From contig NZ_NWTI01000015.1 in the NCBI RefSeq assembly GCF_002531575.1, positions 1-64,000 on the forward strand: DNA of 64,000 bases. The letters are read 5' to 3'. The notes under the pieces were generated by a model. It was not told the DNA's origin and made no database searches. It was given only the letters and a program-made list of their open reading frames with translations. This stretch comes from Bradyrhizobium sp. Y36. GTDB lineage: Bacteria > Pseudomonadota > Alphaproteobacteria > Rhizobiales > Xanthobacteraceae. The position numbers and the translations under genes were made by a program. This document shows, one piece after another, positions 16,463 to 24,559 of this stretch (within the stretch, counting starts at the first letter, position 1; each line of letters starts with the position of its first letter).

Positions 16463-18311
16463 CTTCGTCCCCAAAGTAGTAGCGGAACGGGTGCCAGAAG
16501 CCCGGCGGCTGGCCGTCAACGTCAGTCGTCTCCCTGACGCCGTATGCTTCCAAGGCCGCGCGGAAGTTCTTTTGCCCACGCACGCTCTTAAAGTTGTCCT
16601 TCGTGACGCCGAGATGGCGGTAGACATCCGCTGGTGGAATGACCTCGGAGGCGTCAGCCTCGACCCGACTAATGATGTAGTCAAAGGCCGTCTCGGCGTG
16701 CCCCTTGAGCGGCTTCGGGATCGGAAGCCAATCGCCGATGGATGCACCGGGGAAGACCTTCGCCAAAAGTGCGGGGATGCCCGAGCCCTTATGCGCTATG
16801 ATGAACGCACGGCTGGCAGGACAGCAACCGTTCTGGAGGCGTCGCACCGCTCCCCTGCAGAGGGCCTGCAGAATGCCGTGGGCGTGTTCGCCTCGTCGGA
16901 CCTCGTCAGTCCACTGAAACGCACCTGAGGCAGACGGGAGTGCAGCGGAAGCCCTTCCGGTGGCCTCGTAGGCTGGCTCGGGCTTGAACAACACTCCAGC
17001 CAAGATGACGTTCGGAATGTGCGCAAAGTCGTTCGTGGCGTCATGCCGTCCCCATGTCACGAACTTCACCTTGCCCGCGCCACTGGTAGACAGCCGCTGC
17101 TTGACCAACTTCTCGAAGTCGAAGTCCGCCGTGGCCTTGTGATGAACGACAAGCCAATCCTCGTTGGGTCTCGCATTGATCGTCTTCACGACACCTTCCG
17201 CGATAGTTGGCGCATCGTAGGAGAACGTGTCCTTACCCCCACCACGGTCCCAGATACCGATCGTCAGCCCCGCGTAACTCTTCGTCGCCGAAGGCAATCG
17301 CTGCATGCCCCCTCGGTGTCGCTCCCAGAGATCATAGGTGGCTCGGACACGGGCCGACGCATCCAGCACCATGACCGGCTGCAAATCCGCAGGAAGGCTC
17401 TCTCTGTAGTCGAGGATCGAAATCCGGTAGCGTCGCCGCACGGTGACGGTGCGCCCGAACAACGGCCAGATCAGCTCAACGGCCTTCGCAGCCCGCCCAG
17501 TGGTCATCCTTCGAGCTTCCTGCTCCGCGAAATCGTGGATGCGCGGGAGGTTCGGTAGTTCGATACGATCCCCCTCCTCCGCCTGGACGATCTGGCTGAT
17601 CACCTTGTCGAAGTCTGCCGTGAACCGAGGGCGTGCTGTGCGCACCTCGGCCGGGATGGTGTTGAGATCGTCGAGCGTGACGGCTATCGGCTCTCCCGGC
17701 AACATCGCTTCGTCCCAGATGCGGACCATCCTCGGACCGCCCTCGTAATGGAACGCGGAAACGGCCTCAAAGCTGTTCGAGTTTCGACAGCGGGCCTCGA
17801 CCATCTGGTGGGTGGTGAACAGGATGCGGGCTTCGTTCGGATCAGCGGTGGCGATTGCGTTGAGGTCGTCATCACTGGTCAGCACGGCGAACTGATCAAG
17901 ACCCGCTTCCGTGGCGATGGCCCGGATTTGGTCCTTGCGATTGGCGCAGATGATTGCCGACGCTCCTCGATGGCCGGGAGACCGCAGCAACTCTCGCAGG
18001 AAGTGAACAAGGAGCTGGGTCTTGCCGACACCGGGATCGAGGCTGGAGACATACACCGACTTCGGGCAGGTACCGTTCGCCATCGTTTCCAAGACGCCAG
18101 CAACAGCAGCGAGCCCGTCCCACATCTCGCTTGTGAGGGAGTGCCCAAAGCCAACGAAGGAACCCTGCAGTGCCTTCAGAGTGGCACCGGCAAGGCCATC
18201 TTCGGTGAGCCCCAAGGGGGTTAAAACCTCACTAAGGGAAGTGGAATTATCACCCCCTCCATGAGCCATAGGCGGGGCATCGGCGGGGCCGAAGGTGTCG
18301 CGGATCAGCAT
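16455..18311 (-). CDS. P-loop ATPase/helicase-like island protein
   Basis: 618 residues from the ATG at 18311, ten bases after the stop of the upstream gene. A start at 18386 would overlap that gene. Walker A DPGVGKTQ is at residues 92-99 and Walker B-like RIWDEAM at 198-204 (D201, E202). Later blocks are WLVVHHKA and VKFVTWGRHDATNDFAHIPNVILAG, which resemble a superfamily-2 helicase C-terminal half. The end has a winged-helix-like part (PPADVYRHLGVTKDNFKSVRG). Such ATPases sit next to integrases in replication modules of small islands. The substrate is unknown. Confidence 0.7.
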   Translation of the reverse strand: MLIRDTFGPADAPPMAHGGGDNSTSLSEVLTPLGLTEDGLAGATLKALQGSFVGFGHSLTSEMWDGLAAVAGVLETMANGTCPKSVYVSSLDPGVGKTQLLVHFLRELLRSPGHRGASAIICANRKDQIRAIATEAGLDQFAVLTSDDDLNAIATADPNEARILFTTHQMVEARCRNSNSFEAVSAFHYEGGPRMVRIWDEAMLPGEPIAVTLDDLNTIPAEVRTARPRFTADFDKVISQIVQAEEGDRIELPNLPRIHDFAEQEARRMTTGRAAKAVELIWPLFGRTVTVRRRYRISILDYRESLPADLQPVMVLDASARVRATYDLWERHRGGMQRLPSATKSYAGLTIGIWDRGGGKDTFSYDAPTIAEGVVKTINARPNEDWLVVHHKATADFDFEKLVKQRLSTSGAGKVKFVTWGRHDATNDFAHIPNVILAGVLFKPEPAYEATGRASAALPSASGAFQWTDEVRRGEHAHGILQALCRGAVRRLQNGCCPASRAFIIAHKGSGIPALLAKVFPGASIGDWLPIPKPLKGHAETAFDYIISRVEADASEVIPPADVYRHLGVTKDNFKSVRGQKNFRAALEAYGVRETTDVDGQPPGFWHPFRYYFGDEDD

Positions 18312-18321
18312 GTTCGATGGT

Positions 18322-18840
18322 CTATTCGTCAGTTTCGTTGGTCTCGGGAGCTGCCGATGTTGCGGCAGGCTGCACATTCTCGACACCCCGCGTCTGCAGA
18401 CGGCGAAGGATGGAGAACTTCAAGGTGGGGTAGATCGCGAGGATGAACAGGACGTTCCCCTTCTCGACCAGATCGGCCTCGATGTCGGTAAGTGGGAGGT
18501 GTGAGAAACCGAAGCCGAAATGTGCCGCCCTCATGTCGCGGATTGCTCGGTCGGGGTCGGTCCAATCCCAGAGCCGGGCGGAACTGACGAGGGCCTTCAG
18601 ATGGTGCTCGCCGGTATCGGCGGCCTTCCTGATGCGACGCCTACCGTTCTTGACCTCGACTTCCACATCGGCGGGATCGAAGGTCTCTCCAAGCTGTTCG
18701 GCGATCTGCCTTCGAGCCTCGATCAGGGCATGGCGAGCGGATTTCACCTTACCCAGTCGGTCCTGTTCGCGGGCGTAGCTGATCAGCCGAAGGATCGGCT
18801 CGGCTTGCTTCTGGACGGCCTCGGGCATCTCTTCGGCCAT
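18322..18840 (-). CDS. Uncharacterised helical island protein
   Basis: 172 residues. The start codon overlaps the integrase stop (TAATG), so it is probably translated by coupling. The N-terminal 60 residues are helical and charged, and a WDWTDPDRAIRDMRAAHFGFGFSHLPL segment follows. No known domain. Together with the integrase, ATPase and Cys/His protein it makes an unbroken four-gene leftward operon. Confidence 0.6.
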   Translation of the reverse strand: MAEEMPEAVQKQAEPILRLISYAREQDRLGKVKSARHALIEARRQIAEQLGETFDPADVEVEVKNGRRRIRKAADTGEHHLKALVSSARLWDWTDPDRAIRDMRAAHFGFGFSHLPLTDIEADLVEKGNVLFILAIYPTLKFSILRRLQTRGVENVQPAATSAAPETNETDE

Positions 18841-20522
18841 TACGCCACCGCTCTGGCCGGAGTGGCCGAAACGTGCAGGTGCGACAGGTCCAAGCCGTCG
18901 TAGGACACCCGCGCGACGGCGTCAGCCAACACCGAGACGAACGCCTCCAGATCACCGCCGTAATTATCGTCCACCCCATCGCTGGCCCATCCGCCCAAGG
19001 CTTGGATCACGTCGCGAGACAGCTTCGCTCGTCTCAGGGCGTCACGATAGTTGTGTCGTAGCGAATGGAAGGTCACGCGGGGTTGCTTGACACCAGCCTT
19101 GGACAAGAACCGCCCGAACCACTTCGACATGGTTGAGAAGTAGCCGTACTTGTCCCGCTCCAGCTCTGGAAACAGGCGAACACCATTGCAGCTCCGAACG
19201 AAGTCGAGGAAGCCCATGGCGACCAGTTCCGCGTGGAGCGGCACAAACCGCTCACCGGCCTCGGTCTTGATCCGCTTCCTGTCTTCGACCTCCATCTCAT
19301 CTGGGTCTTCCTCGGAGAGCATGAGGCACCAGACGCCGCCGATCTGCCGAACGTCAGTTTTGTGGAGCTGACACGCTTCGCCTTGGCGCAGTCCATGGAA
19401 CAGCGCCAGCAGTGGCACCCAGAAACGCCCCCGCCTCGGGTGGTTCGTGCCACGTTTCGCGTAACCGTTCTCGTCATCAACACAGCCGGTGTAGAGCGGC
19501 ATTTGGAACAGCTTTGATAGATCGGTCTGTGGCACTGGCTTGCGCTTGTTCCTGTCCTTGACCGGGTCGGCTAACTGCAGGTCTCTGGCCGGGTTGCGGT
19601 CTGCCAGTTCCTCTTTGACTGCCCAGTTGAACAGCGATGATTGATTGTTCAGGTACGAGTTGACCGTTCCGACAGACATGAGCGGCTTGCCCTCGATCTT
19701 GGCCCGTCGGGCGGCTTCCAACAGCGACTTGCCGGGGTAGACCTTCCGCGCATTCTTGGGGATCGTCTGCAACAGAGATCGAACCCGCTTGCAGTCCTCT
19801 CGGGTGACATCCCGGACCAGCTTGTCCGGTCCTATGAGTTCTTCGATAGCGTCGAACAGGATACGATAGCTGAGCAGCGTCTTCTCACCGCGCCTGACGC
19901 TTGGATCAGCCAAGTAGTCATCCATAAGTCGCCGCAGGCTGAGACCTCCAGCAGGCTTCTTGTTCGCTCCTCCGAAACGGTTCACGAGGTGGTCAGTGCC
20001 GTAATCGTTGTTGGCGCGACGCCGGAGTGTAGTAGCGGCGTCCCGGATAGTGTCGCGCAAGGCGGGCAGGAACCGCGCCTTAGTATCCTCGTCGATCTTC
20101 CCAACCGTTGATGAGCGGCTTAGTAACTCTGCGAGATGGGGGCCAATCTCTGCTTCCAGCTCGGCTGCGGTGTTCGTCCTCGACATCTTGTCGATGAACT
20201 TCTCGTAGATCACCGCCCCACCGGGCTGATCTTCCCATTGCCGCATGGCGAAGTCGTAGGCCTTCCCACACAGTCGGACGATCTCCCGTTGAGAGAGGTT
20301 CGCCGGGGGACCGGCCTCGGTCGCCCTGAGGCGTTCCATCTCGGCGTCGAAGTCCGCACTCGCAGCCCGGACCCGCCGCACCGCTTCGCGGTAGTCAGTG
20401 GTTCCAAGGGACTTCCACCGCTCCTTGCCCTTGAACAGATGCAGCAGGTCGGCGGGGTACGAAGCTCGAAGATAGTAGGTGTTCTTGCGCTTATGCAGTC
20501 GAGGATGAGGCACGTCTTCCAT
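18840..20522 (-). CDS. Tyrosine recombinase (island integrase)
   Basis: 560 residues if started at the ATG at 20522 (MEDVPHPRLHKRKNTYYLRA, which fits the usual PRL..R..TYY.R start of this group). ATGs at 20555 and 20597 are alternatives, and none has a strong ribosome site. The N-terminal part matches the DUF6538-type arm-binding segment, followed by a SAM-like core-binding domain around residues 190-310. Catalytic residues are Arg in GLRQGEA, H486 and R489 in HSLRH, and Tyr 521 in DDNYGGD; all appear present. It lies 92 bases from tRNA-Ser, the inferred target. Confidence 0.9.
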   Translation of the reverse strand: MEDVPHPRLHKRKNTYYLRASYPADLLHLFKGKERWKSLGTTDYREAVRRVRAASADFDAEMERLRATEAGPPANLSQREIVRLCGKAYDFAMRQWEDQPGGAVIYEKFIDKMSRTNTAAELEAEIGPHLAELLSRSSTVGKIDEDTKARFLPALRDTIRDAATTLRRRANNDYGTDHLVNRFGGANKKPAGGLSLRRLMDDYLADPSVRRGEKTLLSYRILFDAIEELIGPDKLVRDVTREDCKRVRSLLQTIPKNARKVYPGKSLLEAARRAKIEGKPLMSVGTVNSYLNNQSSLFNWAVKEELADRNPARDLQLADPVKDRNKRKPVPQTDLSKLFQMPLYTGCVDDENGYAKRGTNHPRRGRFWVPLLALFHGLRQGEACQLHKTDVRQIGGVWCLMLSEEDPDEMEVEDRKRIKTEAGERFVPLHAELVAMGFLDFVRSCNGVRLFPELERDKYGYFSTMSKWFGRFLSKAGVKQPRVTFHSLRHNYRDALRRAKLSRDVIQALGGWASDGVDDNYGGDLEAFVSVLADAVARVSYDGLDLSHLHVSATPARAVA

Positions 20523-20614
20523 GGGCTCGCTGTAGCAGCTCACCGTAGCACCCATCAACTGGAAGCCGTTGGAACTGCTGAGTTTTTGGAAGATCAACGA
20601 CTTACGGCGGGAGT

Positions 20615-20631
20615 GGCGGAAGAGGTGGGAT
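20615..20631 (+). repeat. attL: tRNA-Ser 3' end core
   Basis: TGGCGGAAGAGGTGGGA lies within the tRNA 3' end and is matched by 11147-11163 in the same orientation, with one mismatch. It is the integrase-proximal border of the island. Confidence 0.65.
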
Positions 20632-20703
20632 TCGAACCCACGGTACCCTTGCGGGCACGCCGGTTTTCAAGACCGGTGCCTTAAACCACTCGGCCACCCT
20701 TCC
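20615..20703 (-). tRNA. tRNA-Ser (TGA)
   Basis: 89 bases on the minus strand, 5' end at 20703. The acceptor stem GGAAGGG pairs with CTCTTCC, and the D-arm region GTGGCCGAGTGG is followed by the anticodon arm with loop CTTGAAA (anticodon TGA). A long variable arm (GCGTGCCCGCAAGGGTACC) and T-arm GTGGGTTCGAATCCCAC complete it. The 3' end reads G plus an encoded CCA. The long variable arm confirms a class II serine tRNA. Its 3' end is the island integration site and remains intact. Confidence 0.95.
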
Positions 20704-20918
20704 AAGCCTGGAATGGCTGTCGCTTAACGTAGTCGGCGGCCCATGGCAACGCGAAGTTGGCGCGGCCCCAGGCACGATCTGTCAGGCGAGCGTCAGGCTG
20801 TTCCCTTACCCTACGTCCGCTCGGCAATCCCGGACACTGGCGACATCTCCCAGGGCGTCGCTGGTTGCGAGGCCCGGTTTGGAGTCGCCTCCGTGTCCGG
20901 GCCTCGTTTGCTGGCCTC

Positions 20919-20950
20919 CAAAAGCAAACGGCGCCCCACCAGGGAGCGCC
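20919..20950 (-). terminator. Rho-independent terminator of the exported repeat-motif protein gene
   Basis: Read on the minus strand, GGCGCTCC-CTGGT-GGGGCGCC forms an 8-bp stem (one G-U pair) followed by GTTTGCTTTTGG. It begins 31 bases downstream of the stop at 20982. Confidence 0.7.
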
Positions 20951-20981
20951 GCGCCGAAATTCGATCGTTACGGCATCTGGC

Positions 20982-21356
20982 TCAGTAGCCGCAGGACGCA
21001 CAGCCCATCTGCACCGGGGCGTAGTAGGAATAGCCGGGCGAGACCATCTCGACGCGCTGGCGCGTGGCGTATTGCGGCGGGATGCGTTGGTACTGGACGC
21101 TCGGAGGCGCGACCATCACGGTCTGCGGCACCATCACGGTGCGGTATTGCGCGGGCGTGCGGTGCGCGACGACGGCGCCCGGCGACACCATCACCGTCTC
21201 GTCGACGCTGCGGTATTGCGGCGCGACGTATTGCTGCTGATAGCAGGTCTGGCACGGCGGCGGTGCGTAGCAATTGTAGCAGCCGGCGGAGGCTGCGCCC
21301 GTCATGGACATCGCGGCGACGGCGGTCGAGAAAACAACAGCAAGAGTACGCGACAT
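20982..21356 (-). CDS. Exported Tyr/Gln/Pro-rich protein
   Basis: 124 residues from the ATG at 21356, with a signal peptide (TLAVVFSTAVAAMSMTGAASA) cut before GCYNCY. The mature protein has Cys at both ends (CYNCYAPPPCQTCY and CASCGY). Between them are degenerate repeats of the type Q-Y-R-(S/T)-V-M-V. It looks like a small cell-envelope or surface protein held by disulfides. No named family. A longer frame to 21416 lacks a credible start. Confidence 0.7.
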   Translation of the reverse strand: MSRTLAVVFSTAVAAMSMTGAASAGCYNCYAPPPCQTCYQQQYVAPQYRSVDETVMVSPGAVVAHRTPAQYRTVMVPQTVMVAPPSVQYQRIPPQYATRQRVEMVSPGYSYYAPVQMGCASCGY

Positions 21357-21526
21357 TATGTGGTGCCCCAATTGCCCGAAATGGATTTGCGAAGGTGGGC
21401 GCATTATACGCCGCAAAACCTTGCTTTGCTGAAGTTCGTGGAGGCATCCTTAACGCGAACGGCCGGCTTGCGCCGGCCGTTCAGGACTCGTTGACCATCG
21501 ACGGTCGCGCTACGCGCGCCCGACAC

Positions 21527-21643
21527 GTAGCCCGGATGGAGCGCAGCGCAATCCGGGGCCGGTCTCTCGTCCAGTCTCGTACCTGCCCCGGATTACGACA
21601 ATGATCGGCGCTTCGCGCCGACCATTGTCGTAATCCGGGCTAC
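21527..21643. repeat. Dispersed GTAGCCCGGAT...ATCCGGGCTAC palindromic repeat
   Basis: GTAGCCCGGATGGAGCGCAG... ends in ATCCGGG, and a long inverted repeat follows at 21587-21639. The latter has arms of 17 and 7 bp separated by a single mismatch and a 3-base loop (TCGGCGC-TTC-GCGCCGA at the tip). The same family recurs at 23655-23689. It lies between two leftward genes and resembles intergenic repeats dispersed in bradyrhizobial genomes; it may also end transcription. Confidence 0.7.
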
Positions 21644-21650
21644 AAGACTG

Positions 21651-23501
21651 TCACTTCCCGCGGCGCTTCACCTCACGCACCGCGCCGCGCGCGGCGCTGG
21701 TGGTGAGTGCGGCGTAGGCCTGCAGCGCGGTCGAGACGTTGCGCTTGCGCCCCACCGCCTGCCAGGCGGCATCGCCCTTCGCCTCTTCCGCGGCGCGGCG
21801 CTTGGCGAGCTCCTCGTCGGAGACCTCCAGCGTGATGCTGCGGTTCGGGATGTCGATGGCGATGATGTCGCCGGTGCGTACGAGACCGATGTTGCCGCCC
21901 TCCGCCGCTTCCGGCGACAGATGGCCGATCGACAGGCCGGACGAGCCGCCCGAGAAGCGGCCGTCGGTGACGAGCGCGCAAGCCTTCCCGAGGCCCATCG
22001 ATTTCAGATAGCTGGTGGGATAGAGCATCTCCTGCATGCCGGGGCCGCCGCGCGGGCCTTCGTAGATGATGACCACGACCTCGCCGGCGATGACCTTGCC
22101 CCCGAGAATGCCTTCCACCGCGGCGTCCTGGCTTTCGAACACGCGCGCCGGGCCGGAGAATTTCAGGATCGAGGCGTCGACGCCCGCGGTCTTCACGATG
22201 CAGCCGTCCTGCGCGAGGTTGCCGTAGAGCACGGCAAGACCACCGTCCTTGCTGAAGGCATGCTCGATGTTGCGCACGACGCCCTTCTCGCGATCGGCAT
22301 CGAGTTCGTCGTATCGGCGCTCCTGGCTGAAAGCGACCTGCGTGGGAATGCCGCCGGGCGAGGCACGATAGAACGTGCGCACGGCTTCGCTCTTGGAGCG
22401 CTTGATGTCCCAGCGCTCCAGCGCGTCGTTCATGGTCGGCGCGTGCACGGTCGACACCGAAGTGTCGATCAGGCCGGCGCGGTCGAGCTCGCCGAGAATG
22501 CCCATGATGCCGCCGGCGCGATGCACGTCCTCGACGTGCACGTCGGCGACGGACGGCGCGACCTTGCAGAGCACGGGGACACGACGAGAGAGCCGGTCGA
22601 TGTCCTGCATGGTGAACTTGACCTCGCCCTCGTGGGCGGCGGCGAGCAGATGCAGCACGGTGTTGGTCGAGCCGCCCATGGCGATGTCGAGCGTCATCGC
22701 GTTCTCGAACGCCTTGAAGTTCGCAACGTTACGCGGCAACACGCTCGCGTCGTCCTGCTCGTAATAGCGGCGGACGAGATCGACAATGGTGTGGCCGGCC
22801 TCGACGAACAGGCGCTTGCGGTCGGCATGGGTGGCAACGACAGTGCCGTTGCCGGGCAGCGCGAGGCCAAGCGCCTCGGTGAGGCAGTTCATGGAATTGG
22901 CGGTGAACATGCCCGAGCAGGAGCCGCAGGTCGGGCACGCCGAGCGCTCGATCACCTTGACGTCCTCGTCGCTGACCTTGGAGTCGGCGGCAGCCACCAT
23001 GGCGTCGATGAGATCGACAGCCTTGGTCTTGCCCTGAAGCTTGACCTTGCCGGCCTCCATCGGGCCGCCGGAGACGAACACGGCGGGGATGTTGAGGCGC
23101 AGTGCGGCCATCAGCATGCCGGGCGTGATCTTGTCGCAATTGGAGATGCAGACGAGACCGTCGGCGCAGTGCGCGTTGGCCATGTACTCGACGCTGTCGG
23201 CGATCAGCTCGCGCGACGGCAGGCTGTAGAGCATGCCGTCATGGCCCATGGCGATACCGTCGTCGACGGCGATGGTGTTGAACTCCTTGGCGACGCCGCC
23301 GGCCTGCTCGATCTCGCGGGCGACCAGCTGGCCGAGGTCCTTCAGATGGACGTGGCCGGGCACGAACTGGGTGAAGGAATTGACGACCGCAATGATCGGC
23401 TTGCCGAAATCGCCGTCCTTCATGCCGGTCGCGCGCCAGAGGCCGCGGGCACCCGCCATGTTGCGGCCGTGGGTGGTGGTGCGGGAGCGATAGGCTGGCA
23501 T
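21651..23501 (-). CDS. ilvD: Dihydroxy-acid dehydratase
   Basis: 616 residues, equal to the Escherichia coli enzyme, starting at MPAYRSRTTTHGRNMAGARG (ATG at 23501). The signature Cys-containing blocks are present: VCISNCDKITPGMLMAALRL, CPTCGSCSGMFTANSMNCL for the FeS cluster, and the C-terminal TDGRFSGGSSG. IlvD dehydrates 2,3-dihydroxy-isovalerate and its homologue to 2-oxo acids, the third step of valine/isoleucine synthesis, in the cytoplasm. It stands alone here, flanked by repeats on both sides. Confidence 0.97.
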   Translation of the reverse strand: MPAYRSRTTTHGRNMAGARGLWRATGMKDGDFGKPIIAVVNSFTQFVPGHVHLKDLGQLVAREIEQAGGVAKEFNTIAVDDGIAMGHDGMLYSLPSRELIADSVEYMANAHCADGLVCISNCDKITPGMLMAALRLNIPAVFVSGGPMEAGKVKLQGKTKAVDLIDAMVAAADSKVSDEDVKVIERSACPTCGSCSGMFTANSMNCLTEALGLALPGNGTVVATHADRKRLFVEAGHTIVDLVRRYYEQDDASVLPRNVANFKAFENAMTLDIAMGGSTNTVLHLLAAAHEGEVKFTMQDIDRLSRRVPVLCKVAPSVADVHVEDVHRAGGIMGILGELDRAGLIDTSVSTVHAPTMNDALERWDIKRSKSEAVRTFYRASPGGIPTQVAFSQERRYDELDADREKGVVRNIEHAFSKDGGLAVLYGNLAQDGCIVKTAGVDASILKFSGPARVFESQDAAVEGILGGKVIAGEVVVIIYEGPRGGPGMQEMLYPTSYLKSMGLGKACALVTDGRFSGGSSGLSIGHLSPEAAEGGNIGLVRTGDIIAIDIPNRSITLEVSDEELAKRRAAEEAKGDAAWQAVGRKRNVSTALQAYAALTTSAARGAVREVKRRGK

Positions 23502-23654
23502 GGCGGTTTCCGTCCTCGGGTTTGGCCGGGCGGGAAAATGTGGCGTCGCCTCAGGCCTTTGTGGCCGGATAGCGCACGGGGTGGGCGCGCGCAACGGGAA
23601 CTTGGGCCGGACAGGGCTCCCCTGCTCCCGGCGCGGGCATCTGGCGGGGCATTC

Positions 23655-23689
23655 GTAGCCCGGATGGAGCGAAGCGCAATCCGGGCTAC
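23655..23689. repeat. Second copy of the GTAGCCCGGAT palindromic repeat
   Basis: A 35-base near-palindrome that begins GTAGCCCGGATGGAGCG and ends ATCCGGGCTAC, the same family as at 21527. It fills the gap between ilvD and the peptide transporter operon. Confidence 0.75.
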
Positions 23690-23698
23690 AAGCAGCCC

Positions 23699-24559
23699 CT
23701 ATTGCAGCGTCGGATCCAGCCGGTCGCGCAGCCAGTCGCCGATCACGGACACCGCCAGCGTGGTGACGACGATGGTGGCCGCCGGCGCCAGCATGATCCA
23801 GGGCGCGCGGGTCAGGTACTCGCGGCCGTAGCCGACCATGTTGCCGAGGCTGGTCATCGGCGGCTGCACGCCCAGGCCGAGGAAGGACAGGCCTGACTCC
23901 ATCAGGATCACCTCGGGGAAGACCAGCGTGGTCGAGACGATCAGGGTCGAGGCGATGTTGGGCAGGATGTGCCGGAGATAGATCCGGGGCGGCGTCGCCC
24001 CGAGCTGGCGGACGGCGGCGGCATAGCCTTGCGCATTGGCGGAGATGGCAAGGCCGCGGGCGATGCGGGCATAGCGCTCCCAGCCGAACAGGCCCATCAG
24101 GCCGATCAGGAGCGGCAGCGAATTGCCGAAGAAGGCGAGCACCGCGAGCGCCATGATCAGGAACGGCATGCTGGCCTGGAAGTCGGTCAGCATCAGCACG
24201 AGCTGCTCGACGATCCCGCGGAAATGCGCGGCGAGGAAGCCGAGCGTGGTGCCGACGACGGCGGAGATCGCGGTGGCGCCGAAGGCGATCAGCAGCGAGA
24301 TGCGGATGGAGACGAGGAGCCGCGACAGCACGTCGCGGCCGAGCTCGTCGGTGCCGAGCCAGTGCGCGACATTGCCGGGCGCCGCCAGACGGTTGCGCAG
24401 ATCGAGCTGGGTGTAGCCATAGGGGGCGATCTTCTCGGCGAAGGCCGCGACCACCAGCATCGCGACGATCCAGCCGATCGCCAGCAGGACCGAGACCGGG
24501 ATGGCCGGGAGACCGATGCGGCGGCGCGCGGTGGTATCCTTCAACGTCGCGTCCGTCAT
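23699..24559 (-). CDS. Peptide-type ABC transporter permease (DppC/OppC family)
   Basis: 286 residues from the ATG at 24559, overlapping the stop of the partner permease (ATGA). A cytoplasmic N terminus, a first membrane span near residue 20, the OppC_N segment with HWLGTDELGRDVLSR, and five further spans follow. The permease EAA loop reads YAAAVRQLGATPPRIYLRHILPN. It is the last gene of a five-gene uptake operon (binding protein, two ATPases, two permeases). Substrate not evident; peptides, opines or related solutes are possible. Confidence 0.92.
   Translation of the reverse strand: MTDATLKDTTARRRIGLPAIPVSVLLAIGWIVAMLVVAAFAEKIAPYGYTQLDLRNRLAAPGNVAHWLGTDELGRDVLSRLLVSIRISLLIAFGATAISAVVGTTLGFLAAHFRGIVEQLVLMLTDFQASMPFLIMALAVLAFFGNSLPLLIGLMGLFGWERYARIARGLAISANAQGYAAAVRQLGATPPRIYLRHILPNIASTLIVSTTLVFPEVILMESGLSFLGLGVQPPMTSLGNMVGYGREYLTRAPWIMLAPAATIVVTTLAVSVIGDWLRDRLDPTLQ

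Larger units (their letters stand above)
11147..20631. mobile_element. Genomic island integrated at tRNA-Ser(TGA)
   Basis: About 9.5 kb bounded on the right by the 3' end of an intact tRNA-Ser and on the left by a 17-base imperfect copy of that end (16 of 17 identical). A tyrosine integrase lies immediately next to the tRNA, as expected for integration into a tRNA 3' end. Contents include integrase, three genes of a replication-like cassette, HEPN and DUF5343 genes, a serine recombinase, and a TIR-like/nucleotidyltransferase operon. No conjugation genes are visible, so if mobile it would need help. By eye, several cargo genes are less GC-rich than the flanks. Confidence 0.75.
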
